Origin: Clostridia bacterium
Lineage (GTDB): Bacteria; Bacillota; Clostridia; UMGS1810
Reading direction: 5' to 3'
NCBI GenBank assembly: GCA_017481205.1
Contig: JAFUPN010000019.1
Location: 1 to 40,329 of the forward strand
Length of the DNA: 40,329 nt
Part shown: positions 32,392 to 40,329 of the stretch, one piece after another
Layout of the letters: each line of letters begins with the position of its first letter
How positions within the stretch are numbered: the stretch's first letter is position 1
Translations under genes and position numbers: made by a program
The notes under the pieces: model-generated
What the model saw: the letters and a program-made list of their open reading frames with translations, nothing else
What the model was told of the DNA's origin: nothing
Database searches by the model: none

Positions 32392-33030
32392 TTATTTATG
32401 TTTTCCTGTTATTGAATATATAACCCACTCGGCGATATTCTCAGCATGGTCTCCTATACGTTCAAAATACTTTGCAATCATCAGAAGGTCTATGAGGCCT
32501 TCTCCGTCGCCCTTTCCCCGGGCAATAGCATCTATAAGCTCCTTTTTTACACTGTCAAAAAGCCCGTCAACCACATCATCATGTGCTATAACAGTATTAG
32601 CAAGATTTATGTCCTTGTCAACGAATGATTCAACACTGTCTGTCACCATGTTGATTGCAGCTCTCGCCATATCTGCAATATGTGTCTCTCCCTGAAGATT
32701 TCCTCTGCTCACAAACTCTGCAATCTCCACAATGTCTGATGCCTGGTCGCCTATTCTCTCCATATCGGAAATCATCTTAAGTGCCGATGAAACCGTCCTT
32801 AAGTCTTTCGCCACAGGCTGCTGCTGTAATAAAAGTCTCATGCACAGGCTCTCTATATCCCGCTCCTTGCGGTCAATCTGTCTGTCAGCCTCTATGACTG
32901 CCTCTTTAACGGCAGGGTCACCCTCTGTAAGAAATTTTACACTGCCGCTTATCACCTGCTCGCACAAGGCTCCCATGGTGATGAGTTCCTCATTAAGCTG
33001 CTCCAGCTGTCTGTCGAAACGATTTCTCAT
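32392..33030 (-). CDS. phoU: Phosphate system accessory protein PhoU
   Basis: A 212-residue all-helical protein made of two PhoU repeats. Metal-binding acidic motifs are in SALKMISDMERIGDQASDI (first repeat) and IAKYFERIGDHAENIAEWV (second repeat). PhoU connects the Pst transporter to PhoR and lowers signalling and uptake when phosphate is ample. The ATG overlaps the pstB stop (TAATG), with GGAGG inside pstB. Confidence 0.95.
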   Translation of the reverse strand: MRNRFDRQLEQLNEELITMGALCEQVISGSVKFLTEGDPAVKEAVIEADRQIDRKERDIESLCMRLLLQQQPVAKDLRTVSSALKMISDMERIGDQASDIVEIAEFVSRGNLQGETHIADMARAAINMVTDSVESFVDKDINLANTVIAHDDVVDGLFDSVKKELIDAIARGKGDGEGLIDLLMIAKYFERIGDHAENIAEWVIYSITGKHK

Positions 33031-33782
33031 TATCCGAACCTCCCTGTTATATAATCCTCAGTGCGCTTGTCCCCGGGTGAAGAAAACATCTTTTCCGTAT
33101 CATCATATTCCACAACCTCACCAAGAAGAAAAAATGCCGTCATATCCGCAACACGCACCGCCTGCTGCATATTATGCGTAACCATAACGATGGTATATTT
33201 TTGCTTCAGCTCCAGGGTAAGGTCTTCTATTTTTGATGTGGATATAGGGTCAAGAGCCGAGGTTGGCTCGTCCATAAGGAGAATTTCCGGCTCCACCGCC
33301 AGCGCCCGGGCAATACACAGCCTTTGCTGCTGACCTCCGCTGAGACTCAGGGCGCTTTTTTTCAGTCTGTCCTTACATTCCTCCCATATGGCGGCACTTC
33401 GCAGTGAGCTTTCAACTATGCCATCCAGCACGGATTTTGATTTTATACCGTGTATTCTGGGACCGTATGCTATATTGTCATAAATGCTCATGGGAAAAGG
33501 ATTTGGCTTCTGAAACACCATTCCCACTCTTCTACGCAGCAGGTTTACATCAACGTCCCGGTAAATATCCTGTCCGTCCACAAACACCTGTCCCTCAATT
33601 CTCAGATTCTCCACAAGGTCGTTCATGCGGTTGAGAGTTTTCAGAAATGTAGATTTGCCGCAGCCCGAGGGACCTATGAGAGCTGTAATACATTTTCCGG
33701 GAATCTGTATATTAATTTTTTTCAGTGCCTGATTTGTACCGTAATACAAGTCAAGATTTTTTGTTTCAATTACAGTATTCAT
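33030..33782 (-). CDS. pstB: Phosphate ABC transporter ATP-binding protein PstB
   Basis: A 250-residue ABC ATPase: Walker [12 protein letters not shown]-loop [18 protein letters not shown] (the PNPFP stretch is typical of PstB), signature [17 protein letters not shown], Walker [14 protein letters not shown] and H-switch [10 protein letters not shown]. The frame extends five codons further to 33797, but AAAGGAG lies before the ATG at 33782, which starts 11 bases after the pstA stop. It energises phosphate import with PstA and PstC. Confidence 0.96.
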   Translation of the reverse strand: MNTVIETKNLDLYYGTNQALKKINIQIPGKCITALIGPSGCGKSTFLKTLNRMNDLVENLRIEGQVFVDGQDIYRDVDVNLLRRRVGMVFQKPNPFPMSIYDNIAYGPRIHGIKSKSVLDGIVESSLRSAAIWEECKDRLKKSALSLSGGQQQRLCIARALAVEPEILLMDEPTSALDPISTSKIEDLTLELKQKYTIVMVTHNMQQAVRVADMTAFFLLGEVVEYDDTEKMFSSPGDKRTEDYITGRFG

Positions 33783-33793
33783 TGTGTCTCCTT

Positions 33794-34648
33794 TCACTTT
33801 TTCAGCAGCTTTGCAGCAAGCTTTGCGCTGATGTTTATAACCAGAGTTATCACAAGCAGTATAACGCCTATGGCAAAGGCTATGTCAAACTCGCCTCTTT
33901 CCTTGGCATACATATACAGCGCCACCGTAAGAGTTGAGCCCGAGTTGCCCGGTTTAACCGCATCTGCTATGCCGAGAATTTCATTTGCCATGCCCGCAGT
34001 AAACAGCAGAGCCGCGCTCTCTCCGGCAATACGCCCTACAGACAGTATACACCCTGTCACAATGCCGTCTATTGCCGAGGGCAGAACCACAGTGCGTATC
34101 ATATGCCATTTGCCGCTACCCAGAGCAAGAGAGCCCTCTCTGTAGCCGATGGGAACAGTCTTGAGGCTTTCCTGAGTAGTACGCATTATCGTAGGCAGAG
34201 TCATAATAACCAGAGTAAGACTGCCGGCAATAAGACTTGTACCGAGAGAAAAGAACTGCACAAACACCAACATACCCACCAGTCCGTATATAATGGAGGG
34301 TATACCCGCAAGAGTTTCCGTTGCAAGCTCAATTATCCTTATAGCCTTTTTGTTTTTTGCATATTCACTGATATATACCGCCGCACCAACGCCCAATAGT
34401 ATCACAACAATCAGTGTAGTTATGATTATATACACAGTGTTGAGAATATTAGGCAATATTCCTGTTGTCTCACGTATAAGGCTGGGCTTTGTGCTTAAAA
34501 ATTCCCAATTAACAAAAGGCACACCCCGGTACAGTATGTAGCCGATAAGCCCTGCCAGAAACAGACATATAAGCCCTGTGGCACAGTACATAAGAATATT
34601 GAGCACTAAACATTCAGCACGCCTTCTGCCTGATATTTTACCATTCAT
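33794..34648 (-). CDS. pstA: Phosphate ABC transporter permease PstA
   Basis: A 284-residue permease with about six membrane segments. The binding-protein-dependent transport signature is around [20 protein letters not shown] (~175-194), the EAA loop contacting Pst[21 protein letters not shown] and [15 protein letters not shown] are typical of PstA. The start overlaps the pstC stop by 4 bases. Confidence 0.95.
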   Translation of the reverse strand: MNGKISGRRRAECLVLNILMYCATGLICLFLAGLIGYILYRGVPFVNWEFLSTKPSLIRETTGILPNILNTVYIIITTLIVVILLGVGAAVYISEYAKNKKAIRIIELATETLAGIPSIIYGLVGMLVFVQFFSLGTSLIAGSLTLVIMTLPTIMRTTQESLKTVPIGYREGSLALGSGKWHMIRTVVLPSAIDGIVTGCILSVGRIAGESAALLFTAGMANEILGIADAVKPGNSGSTLTVALYMYAKERGEFDIAFAIGVILLVITLVINISAKLAAKLLKK

Positions 34649-35613
34649 TTTCCCTCACCTCCTGTCCTCTTGACTACAAAATTCAAAAACAGATTTATTA
34701 CCATAATAAACACAAACAGCACCAAAGCTATGGAAAACAAAGCCTCTCTCTGCAGTCCCGATGAATATGACATTTCACCGGCAACAGCTGTTGTAAGAAA
34801 ACGCACACTCTTAAATAACGACGGCATATTTGCAACATTGCCTGCAACCATCATTACCGCCATAGCCTCGCCGATTGCCCTGCCTACTCCTAAAACCACA
34901 GAGGTTATAATGCCGCTTTTTGCCGCAGGTACCGTAACCTTGAATACAGTCTCGGTTTTTGTAGCTCCGAGAGCAAGAGATGCCTCCTCGTACTCCGAGG
35001 GCACTGCTCTGATAGCCGTTTCTGATACCGATATAACCGATGGCAGTATCATGACCGTCAGTACTATTATGGCAGAAAACAGGTTTGCACCGTCAGGCAG
35101 ACCAAAAACCTGCCTCACAAACGGCACAACAATTATCATGCCCACCAGACCGTATACCACCGATGGAATTCCGGACATAAGGTCAACCGCATAGCCAACA
35201 ATTGATGCCGCTCTGCCCTTTGACATTTTAGCAAGGAATATTGCACACATAAGTCCCACCGGAACCCCAAGGACAAGAGCCCCCAGGGTGCCGTATATTG
35301 ACGTGAGTATAAATGGCAGTATACCGAAGGACGGATTTTTTGCAGTGGACTCCCAGGTAGTGCCAAACAGGAAATCAACTATGCCGATTCTGCCTATAGC
35401 AGGAAGACCCGACACCACCAGAAAGCCCGTTATAGTCAGCACAAAGAGCACAGCCGTAAAGCCGCACAGTATAAACGCAAGTCTCATTATGCTTTCCGAA
35501 AAAACAGCTCTTTTTGCTTTAGCAGAAGTCCCGGCTTTCATCATAGCAGTATTTTCTTCCTCGTGACCGGAAACAGCTGCATATTCAGTCCGTTTTTTTG
35601 TTGAAAATTTCAT
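34645..35613 (-). CDS. pstC: Phosphate ABC transporter permease PstC
   Basis: A 322-residue permease with about six membrane segments. Characteristic stretches are SGIPSVVYGLVGMIIVVPFV, the EAA loop EEASLALGATKTETVFKVTV and GVGRAIGEAMAVMMVAGNV. The ~35-residue hydrophilic N-terminus is usual for PstC. GAGGGAA precedes the ATG, 12 bases after pstS. Confidence 0.95.
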   Translation of the reverse strand: MKFSTKKRTEYAAVSGHEEENTAMMKAGTSAKAKRAVFSESIMRLAFILCGFTAVLFVLTITGFLVVSGLPAIGRIGIVDFLFGTTWESTAKNPSFGILPFILTSIYGTLGALVLGVPVGLMCAIFLAKMSKGRAASIVGYAVDLMSGIPSVVYGLVGMIIVVPFVRQVFGLPDGANLFSAIIVLTVMILPSVISVSETAIRAVPSEYEEASLALGATKTETVFKVTVPAAKSGIITSVVLGVGRAIGEAMAVMMVAGNVANMPSLFKSVRFLTTAVAGEMSYSSGLQREALFSIALVLFVFIMVINLFLNFVVKRTGGEGK

Positions 35614-35625
35614 TTTATTCCCTCA

Positions 35626-36477
35626 TTATCTTTTTACAGGAACTGCTCCTGCCTTGGTTATAAGCTCGTCTGCCTTTTCGCTTACCGCATAGTCAAAAAA
35701 GTCTTTTGCAGCACCCTCAAGTGCCTTGTCTGCTTTTGTCACCAGGACAAAATCTCTCTGTATTTTATAGCTGCCGTCCTGTATTGTCTCCTTGGAGGGT
35801 GCAACGCCCTCTACCTTAAGGGTTTTTACAGTATCCTTTACAGAAGCAAGGGATGCATAGCCTATAGCATTGGGGTTTGATGAAACAGTCTGCACAACAT
35901 CGCCTGTAGAGGTAAGCTCCTGAGAATATTTACATTCATCCTCTGTATCGGTGATGGACTCAAAGCCGTCTCTTGTGCCCGACGCAGCTTCTCTACCTAT
36001 GCATACGATAGGAGCGTCACTTCCTCCCACCTGATTCCAGTTGGTTATTTCACCCTTAAATATGTCGCCTATCTGCTCTATTGTCAGATTTTCTACCGGA
36101 TTGTTAACATGCATTATCACTGCAATGCCATCTATGGCAACCACAGTTCCTTTAAGTCCCTGTGCGATTTCCTCATCCTTGAGGTCTCTGCTTGAAAGAC
36201 CGATATCGCATCTGCCGTCAACCACTGCCTGAATACCGGAGCCGGAGCCTGTGGGATTGTAGGTAACCTTAACATCAGTGTTCTCTTCCATATACGCCTC
36301 GCTGAGATAGCCTATTACCTTTTCCATCGAAGTTGAACCATCTAAAGATACAGTGCCGCTCTGAACCGGAACGCTGTTTTCCGGCTTGCCGCTTTCTGCG
36401 CCGTTATTTCCGGAGCAACCTGCAAACACTGCCGCCGCACAAACCATAGCTAATAATAATGATACAAATTTTTTCAT
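35626..36477 (-). CDS. pstS: Phosphate-binding lipoprotein PstS
   Basis: A 283-residue periplasmic-type binding protein. The N-terminal signal ends in a lipobox (AVFAGC), so the mature protein should be lipid-anchored at the outer face of the membrane. Phosphate-site motifs are LDGSTSMEKVIGYL, NPTGSGSGIQAV and GREAASGTRDGFES. The frame opens at a GTG (36486), but GGAGAG is spaced 8 bases from the ATG at 36477, which is preferred. It is the first gene of the operon, behind a Pho-box promoter. Confidence 0.95.
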   Translation of the reverse strand: MKKFVSLLLAMVCAAAVFAGCSGNNGAESGKPENSVPVQSGTVSLDGSTSMEKVIGYLSEAYMEENTDVKVTYNPTGSGSGIQAVVDGRCDIGLSSRDLKDEEIAQGLKGTVVAIDGIAVIMHVNNPVENLTIEQIGDIFKGEITNWNQVGGSDAPIVCIGREAASGTRDGFESITDTEDECKYSQELTSTGDVVQTVSSNPNAIGYASLASVKDTVKTLKVEGVAPSKETIQDGSYKIQRDFVLVTKADKALEGAAKDFFDYAVSEKADELITKAGAVPVKR

Positions 36478-36530
36478 ATTAATCACTCTCCAAATTATTT
36501 TATTACAGAAACAACACTCTGTTTAATCTG

Positions 36531-36617
36531 ATTATAATTCTGACAATGTTAATTCCGAAAGCAAAAGAAGGTTAAATCTATGTTAAATTAATACTCCATA
36601 TGTAAACATAGTTTACA
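36531..36617 (-). promoter_or_regulatory. pstS promoter with Pho-box repeats
   Basis: On the minus strand a perfect TATAAT (36531-36536) is preceded by TTAACA (36581-36586), TTAACC (36570-36575), an imperfect TTGCTT (36559-36564) and TTAACA (36547-36552). The first three are exactly 11 bp apart, the period of Bacillus PhoP boxes (TTAACA-type hexamers with 5-bp spacers). No -35 box is apparent, as usual for PhoP-activated promoters. Further upstream TGTAAACATAGTTTACA (36601-36617) is a perfect 7-bp-arm palindrome, a possible second operator. Confidence 0.75.
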
Positions 36618-36658
36618 CAAAAAAACGAATGCCTATGTATCAATAAGCATTCGTTTTT
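36617..36658 (-). terminator. Terminator of the DUF362/isomerase operon
   Basis: The stem AAAACGAATGC / GCATTCGTTTT with a ~14-nt loop has T tracts on both strands. On the minus strand it ends the isomerase gene 25 bases earlier and shields the pstS promoter from read-through. Confidence 0.85.
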
Positions 36659-36682
36659 AATATTTACCTATGTATTTATTTT

Positions 36683-37513
36683 TCAAAGCAGTGCATCAAC
36701 CAGCTCCAGAGCCTCGCCGATAAGGGGTGAACCATCATCTTTCGCTCCGTATTCAATACCGTAGTATCCGCTGTAGCCGGATTTTTTAAGCCTATCCACA
36801 GCCTCTTTGATTTTTACCTCGCCATGACCAATCGGTGTTTCATTCATATATTTTCCGTCCAGAGTTTTAAGCCCGCGGCCTGTTTCGTTTGTATCAGTAA
36901 GAAATATATCCTTAATATGAGCATGTGCAAATCTGTCGGAATAGGCCTTTATAAAATCAATTGTATTATCTCCGCTCTGATATATATTTCCAAAATCAGC
37001 CACAACACCTACTTCTCGCTCAACAGCATTGAGAAATCTGCCGAAGCCCTCAACTCCGTTAAAAAGATAGCCCTGCTCTTCATATATGGCTTTCACGCCT
37101 ATGCTTTCCGCATAGTCATAAATTTCCCTTACGGCAGATATACCTTTTTCAAAAAGCTCTTCTTTATATGGCAGCACATTATCAGGCTCGCTGAATTCGC
37201 AGGCAATTGTATGATGCAGATACGGTGAACCCAGGATTGACGCCACATCAGCATAATCCTTTGCCCGCTGTATCATTTTAGCCGAATCCTTTCCCACCAG
37301 ATTTATATACACCGAAAAACAAGGGAATACAATGTTTTTGCTGTCGGCATATTCCCTTATTCTTTTTGCCGCTTCCTTATCAGGCAGCTTAAAATCCAGA
37401 GTAGAAAATCCCTCTACCGCCGAAACTCCGTATTTCTCCGCCACATCAATCATATCTCGGTATGACTGCACACATGGAAACGGCGGCATATAAAAACATA
37501 TTTTTTTGTTCAT
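36683..37513 (-). CDS. TIM-barrel sugar phosphate isomerase/epimerase family protein
   Basis: A 276-residue xylose-isomerase-like TIM-barrel protein. Likely metal ligands are in VKAIYEEQGYLF (Glu), VVADFGNIYQ (Asp), AHAHIKDIFL (His) and YYGIEYGAKDDG (Glu). GHGEVKIKEAVDRLKKSGY is typical of the family. It follows the DUF362 gene by 34 bases and ends at a strong terminator. It differs clearly from the paralogue at 21682. The substrate is unknown. Confidence 0.82.
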   Translation of the reverse strand: MNKKICFYMPPFPCVQSYRDMIDVAEKYGVSAVEGFSTLDFKLPDKEAAKRIREYADSKNIVFPCFSVYINLVGKDSAKMIQRAKDYADVASILGSPYLHHTIACEFSEPDNVLPYKEELFEKGISAVREIYDYAESIGVKAIYEEQGYLFNGVEGFGRFLNAVEREVGVVADFGNIYQSGDNTIDFIKAYSDRFAHAHIKDIFLTDTNETGRGLKTLDGKYMNETPIGHGEVKIKEAVDRLKKSGYSGYYGIEYGAKDDGSPLIGEALELVDALL

Positions 37514-37547
37514 AAATAATATCCTCTTTTCTTTATGTCTGATATTT

Positions 37548-38435
37548 TCAATTTACTGTTATCAACTCATACTCTCTTACACCGCAGCCTATTTCAGCAG
37601 CAGCTTCAATGGTATGCACACCGTGGCGTGACTCCACTCTTTCAAGAAAATGCTTTTGCCCCGGGTCATCCTTTGCGGCATATACAAGGTCTATACAAGC
37701 CTGATCTATCGCCACGGGGTCAAGAGATGCAAGCATACCGATATCGCTCATACAGGGATCCTCAGCAACTGCACAGCAATCACAGTCTACGGACAGATTT
37801 TTCATTACATTAATATACACAATATTTCCCTTGAAATAATCAACAACAGATTTCGCTGATTCTGCCATCGCCTCTAGGAATGTATCCTGACGTGCGGTGT
37901 TGCTCCACACAACAGCAGGGTCATCCGTAACCCCTGCAGAGTGAATATACGCCTTACCGGCAGCAGATGCACAGCCGATGGAAAGCTGCTTTAAAGCACC
38001 GCCGTATCCGCCCATAGGATGCCCCTTAAAATGAGAGAGCACCAGCATAGAATCATAGGAAGCCATGTTTTTACCCACATAATTCTTTTTTATAGCCTTA
38101 CCGCCGGGGATATCAAGCACCATATCCGGTCCTTCAGAATCCATAATATCAACATCAAAATATTTTGCCCATCCATGCTTCTGCATAAGCTTTACGTGCT
38201 TATCGGTAGTATTTCTCTTTCCCTCATAAGCCGTGTTACATTCAACCACGGTTCCGTTTACCGCATCTATCACCGGCTTCCAGAATTCAGGCTTAAGGAA
38301 ATTCTGATTTCCCTCCTCGCCGGAATGAAGCTTTACTGCCACCTTGCCCTTAAGCTCGTATCCCAGCATTCCGTACAGCTCTAAAACCTTTTCGGAAGTT
38401 ATCTCTTTTGTGAAATACACTTTGGATTTATTCAT
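37548..38435 (-). CDS. DUF362 domain-containing protein
   Basis: A 295-residue DUF362 protein. The conserved core runs from KVAVKLHSGEEGN through VVECNTAYEGKR, SMLVLSHFKGHPMGGYGGAL and the cysteine cluster VDCDCCAVAEDPCMSDIG to SLDPVAIDQACIDLVY. Many DUF362 proteins carry a C-terminal ferredoxin domain; this one has none, though the CDCC...C cluster might bind metal. The frame opens at a GTG (38441), which is part of the ribosome site GAGGTG for the ATG at 38435. First gene of a two-gene operon with a sugar-isomerase-like protein. Function unknown. Confidence 0.85.
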   Translation of the reverse strand: MNKSKVYFTKEITSEKVLELYGMLGYELKGKVAVKLHSGEEGNQNFLKPEFWKPVIDAVNGTVVECNTAYEGKRNTTDKHVKLMQKHGWAKYFDVDIMDSEGPDMVLDIPGGKAIKKNYVGKNMASYDSMLVLSHFKGHPMGGYGGALKQLSIGCASAAGKAYIHSAGVTDDPAVVWSNTARQDTFLEAMAESAKSVVDYFKGNIVYINVMKNLSVDCDCCAVAEDPCMSDIGMLASLDPVAIDQACIDLVYAAKDDPGQKHFLERVESRHGVHTIEAAAEIGCGVREYELITVN

Positions 38436-38458
38436 AATCACTCACCTCTTGATATAAT

Positions 38459-38487
38459 ATTGTAGCATATATCTTGGTGGTTGTAAA
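38459..38487 (-). promoter_or_regulatory. Promoter of the DUF362/isomerase operon
   Basis: On the minus strand TTTACA (38482-38487), a 17-bp spacer and TACAAT (38459-38464) lie 24 bases before the ATG. Confidence 0.6.
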
Positions 38488-38663
38488 TATGTATGATTTT
38501 AAACATTATTTAAAATTATGAGCCGTTTGGGGACGTGTCAGACTGTCGGATACTTCAATTGCCGCACAAAAGAGCCATTCAGGGACGGTGGCAGTCAGAT
38601 GCATTGCATCCTTTTTGCATGGGAAATCCTGATTTTCTGTGAAAAAGCGCCCTGTCCTTAGTC

Positions 38664-38715
38664 AAAAAAGCCTGTATCCCATTGATTTTAATATCAACGC
38701 GATACAGGCTTTTTT
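38664..38715. terminator. Terminator downstream of the TIM-barrel gene
   Basis: A perfect 15-bp stem AAAAAAGCCTGTATC / GATACAGGCTTTTTT with an internal TTGAT/ATCAA hairpin. It ends the minus-strand gene 8 bases earlier and could work both ways. In the ~175 bases to its left (38488-38663) are degenerate GGGGACGT and GGGACGGT motifs and nothing else I recognise. Confidence 0.88.
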
Positions 38716-38722
38716 GTATGAA

Positions 38723-39658
38723 TTATCTAAAATGCTTTCTCATAACCTTGGTTATAATCTGATTGAGCGCCTCAGGATCATCGGCATTGTGACCGTAATA
38801 GTATACGGACAGATGGTCGGGATGATGATTTTCAAGATACTCGTCAAAGTTCTTCTCAAAAGCTTCATGCTCTTCTCTGGGCATATGCATGGTTTCAACC
38901 AGTGCAAAGCTCTTTACATTTGCTTCTGTTGTCTCCCTTACCGTTCTGTCCCAGTAATGATACAGTCTCTTATCACGGTAGTGAATCTCCTCCTTGAATC
39001 TGCGCTGATTGGACAGATTGCCGTCATAGCCAAAGTAATCTATGTAGGGGCTCTTGGATATCTTCTGAGTAAAGCTCTCGGGATCTGCAGGCATACAGAA
39101 CAGGGTCTGCTCCACATCGGGGCGAAGCTCTCTGCAGTAGCTGGCAATATCGTTGAAGAAATCGCAGTAACCATCTATCATGTCTTCTTCAGTAGGATTG
39201 TCTCCGTATTTTGCCAAGGTGGCGGGATGACGGCTTATCATGGTAACTGCCTTGGGCTCATCCCATATTATGCCGTCTATATCGTAATTTGTAAGCAGAA
39301 AATGCATAAAATCCTTAACCCACTGACGAACTTCTTCGCATTCAACACAGGCTACCGGCAGGTAGTAGTTGTCGGGCACCTGATACTGAGGATTCTTTAC
39401 CAGCCAGTTGCTCGCCATAAGGGGAGCTCCGGCAAATCTGCCTGCAATACGGCTGGGAATTACGTTGACCTTAAGCCCCACCTCGTGAGCAATCTCCACA
39501 AGAATCTCAAAGGTTCTTCTTGCATACATCATTTCACTTTCGGAAAAGCTCAGGTCTACGGCGTCAAAGCCCATCTCACGCATTTCCTTAAAATCTTCCC
39601 TTACATGTCGGGGAATACATACCCAGTTGTGATAATCAAGACAATATGCACTTATCAT
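38723..39658 (-). CDS. Predicted TIM-barrel glycosidase-like protein
   Basis: A 311-residue cytoplasmic protein with the look of a (beta/alpha)8 glycoside hydrolase. MGFDAVDLSFSESE (~29-42), VGLKVNVIPSRIAGRF (~60-75), YDIDGIIWDEPKAV (~125-138, with D133 and E134 at a strand end) and SPYIDYFGYDGNLSN (~205-220) are likely strands. The VKDFMHFLLTNYDIDGIIWDE layout recalls DUF4015/GH-like barrels, but I cannot assign a family. It is monocistronic, with its own promoter and terminator. AAGGATTGAAGT precedes the ATG. Confidence 0.6.
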   Translation of the reverse strand: MISAYCLDYHNWVCIPRHVREDFKEMREMGFDAVDLSFSESEMMYARRTFEILVEIAHEVGLKVNVIPSRIAGRFAGAPLMASNWLVKNPQYQVPDNYYLPVACVECEEVRQWVKDFMHFLLTNYDIDGIIWDEPKAVTMISRHPATLAKYGDNPTEEDMIDGYCDFFNDIASYCRELRPDVEQTLFCMPADPESFTQKISKSPYIDYFGYDGNLSNQRRFKEEIHYRDKRLYHYWDRTVRETTEANVKSFALVETMHMPREEHEAFEKNFDEYLENHHPDHLSVYYYGHNADDPEALNQIITKVMRKHFR

Positions 39659-39694
39659 TATACTTCAATCCTTTCATAGGTTTATACTGATTTA

Positions 39695-39723
39695 ATTTTA
39701 TCACACCCCTTTCCGGCTCTCAA
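39695..39723 (-). promoter_or_regulatory. Promoter of the TIM-barrel gene
   Basis: On the minus strand TTGAGA (39718-39723), a 17-bp spacer and TAAAAT (39695-39700) lie 36 bases before the ATG. Confidence 0.55.
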
Positions 39724-39799
39724 TAACAAAAACGGAACATTGTTTATAAAATATGACGTTGGTTATACGGGAAATATGCACAAGGGGACGGTTTGAGAC

Positions 39800-40329
39800 C
39801 ACTGAAAAAGTCACGTTTTTGAATCGACCCACCAGTTAAATAATATTAATTACCGATTTTCGGTTGTTTAAGGGGGATATCAGCTTTGATATCCTCTTTA
39901 AACTTACCGCAATCACGGTAAGTTTTGCTTGAAATGAAACACATCTTAGCCCGTACCCTCGGGCACGAGCTAATCCATGAAAACGTTTTAATTCAGAATT
40001 TTTTGGCTCTATCTTTGCTGGCTTTTTGTATTTCTCCAAAAATTCTTCTGATTGTGCTCTTTGACTTAATTCGTAAAACATAGGTGCATTTTCACTTATG
40101 TGTAATGAACGTACTATCTTTTGACTTTTGCCCATATATAAGTCTCGATGTGGACAATTACGACATTTTTCTTTGCAAAATGTGTATGTACTCTGCTTAA
40201 ATGATTTTCCTCGTTTTTCAACTGTTTTGTTTTTTCTTTTAACTGTTTCATTTCCATATATACAAAACCATTGATCACTGTCCTTGTTGTATCTGAACAA
40301 AGTCTCGTCTATCTTGTAACTGCTTGCAC
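39800..40329 (-). mobile_element. IS1182-family insertion sequence, 3' end, cut by window edge
   Basis: The transposase C-terminus is followed by ~35 bases ending near GACCACTGAAAAAGTCACG (from ~39804), which looks like an IS1182-type terminal repeat. The other end lies outside the window, so the boundary near 39800 is an estimate. Just outside, AAGGGGACGGTTT recalls a short motif also seen at 38530 and 38584. Confidence 0.6.
39836..40329 (-). CDS. IS1182-family transposase, C-terminal part
   Basis: About 164 residues of a DDE transposase; the frame is open to the right edge and no real start lies inside (the first start-like codon, TTG at 40300, is internal). The zinc-ribbon-like segment CKEKCRNCPHRDLY follows a DQWFCIYG block, and the last catalytic Glu region is in AKIEPKNSELKRFHGLARAR followed by GYGLRCVSFQAKLTVIAVSL, typical of IS1182/DDE_Tnp_1 C-termini. 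No frameshift is seen in the visible part, so the element could be intact. Confidence 0.85.
   Translation of the reverse strand, partial: ASSYKIDETLFRYNKDSDQWFCIYGNETVKRKNKTVEKRGKSFKQSTYTFCKEKCRNCPHRDLYMGKSQKIVRSLHISENAPMFYELSQRAQSEEFLEKYKKPAKIEPKNSELKRFHGLARARGYGLRCVSFQAKLTVIAVSLKRISKLISPLNNRKSVINII

Noticed and set aside
33450..34145. 231-codon plus-strand ORF
   Set aside because: Overlaps pstB and pstA in antisense; no ribosome site or recognisable domain.
36601..36617. Catabolite-response (cre) site upstream of pstS
   Set aside because: TGTAAACATAGTTTACA is a good palindrome but lacks the central CG and spacing of the cre consensus; left as an unassigned operator candidate.
38639..39679. 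346-codon plus-strand ORF
   Set aside because: Antisense to the TIM-barrel gene and runs through its terminator; the minus-strand gene has promoter, ribosome site and terminator.
1..40329. tRNA, rRNA, prophage or large resistance island
   Set aside because: No cloverleaf, rRNA core, phage structural or integrase gene was recognised; DUF5131 alone is not enough to call a prophage remnant.

Overview
The window reads as chromosome of a low-to-moderate GC anaerobic Firmicute (Bacillota, class Clostridia, probably a gut or fermentative species). Support: strong AGGAGG-type ribosome sites with TTGACA/TATAAT promoters, a GlpP antiterminator, a Bacillus-type PhoP-PhoR system with a Pho-box-like promoter, several AraC-regulated glycosidase genes, and many short palindromic repeats between genes. 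No rRNA, tRNA or CRISPR array was recognised. Both edges lie in mobile DNA: the 5' part of a group II intron on the left (1-321, minus) and the 3' part of an IS1182-type transposase on the right (39836-40329, minus).

Layout. 0.4-3.6 kb: an AraC regulator divergent from a GH127 beta-L-arabinofuranosidase, then a small one-pass membrane protein. 3.7-7.5 kb: an NhaC-type antiporter with a long repeat-filled leader, and an uncharacterised predicted TIM-barrel glycosidase. 7.6-7.9 kb: a compact locus that looks like a type I toxin-antitoxin system. 7.9-13.6 kb: a six-gene glycerol-phosphate operon (FAD glycerol-3-phosphate dehydrogenase, FAD/NAD oxidoreductase, DUF1667 protein, GlpP, glycerol-1-phosphate dehydrogenase, HAD-IIA phosphatase) behind a consensus promoter and a terminator hairpin that is the likely GlpP target. 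13.8-15.4 kb: a MarR regulator coupled to a DUF5131 radical-SAM-like protein. 15.5-21.0 kb: a 1506-residue secreted protein with a GH99/WbsX-like domain, followed by a GH130 phosphorylase. 21.7-25.8 kb: an operon of FAD oxidoreductase, AraC regulator, M55 D-aminopeptidase and TIM-barrel isomerase. 26.1-29.9 kb: a GH38 alpha-mannosidase and another AraC regulator. 30.2-36.6 kb: pstS-pstC-pstA-pstB-phoU-phoP-phoR. 36.7-39.7 kb: a DUF362 protein plus sugar-isomerase-like protein, and a TIM-barrel glycosidase-like protein.

Two themes link the genes. One is glycan foraging: GH127, GH99-like, GH130 and GH38 point to arabinose- and mannose-containing glycans, with an AraC regulator next to several of them. 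The other is phosphate and glycerol-phosphate handling, with both operons carrying recognisable cis-control (Pho box; GlpP attenuator).

The most interesting material is in the non-coding DNA: the candidate type I toxin-antitoxin locus at 7632-7935, with 11-nt complementary mRNA ends; a TA-flanked miniature element family with GCCGAAAGA ends, two copies of which sit exactly against the Shine-Dalgarno sequence of unrelated genes; and a mirror-symmetric array of eight 7-bp boxes at 28838-29012. All assignments come from reading the sequence; no database search was run.
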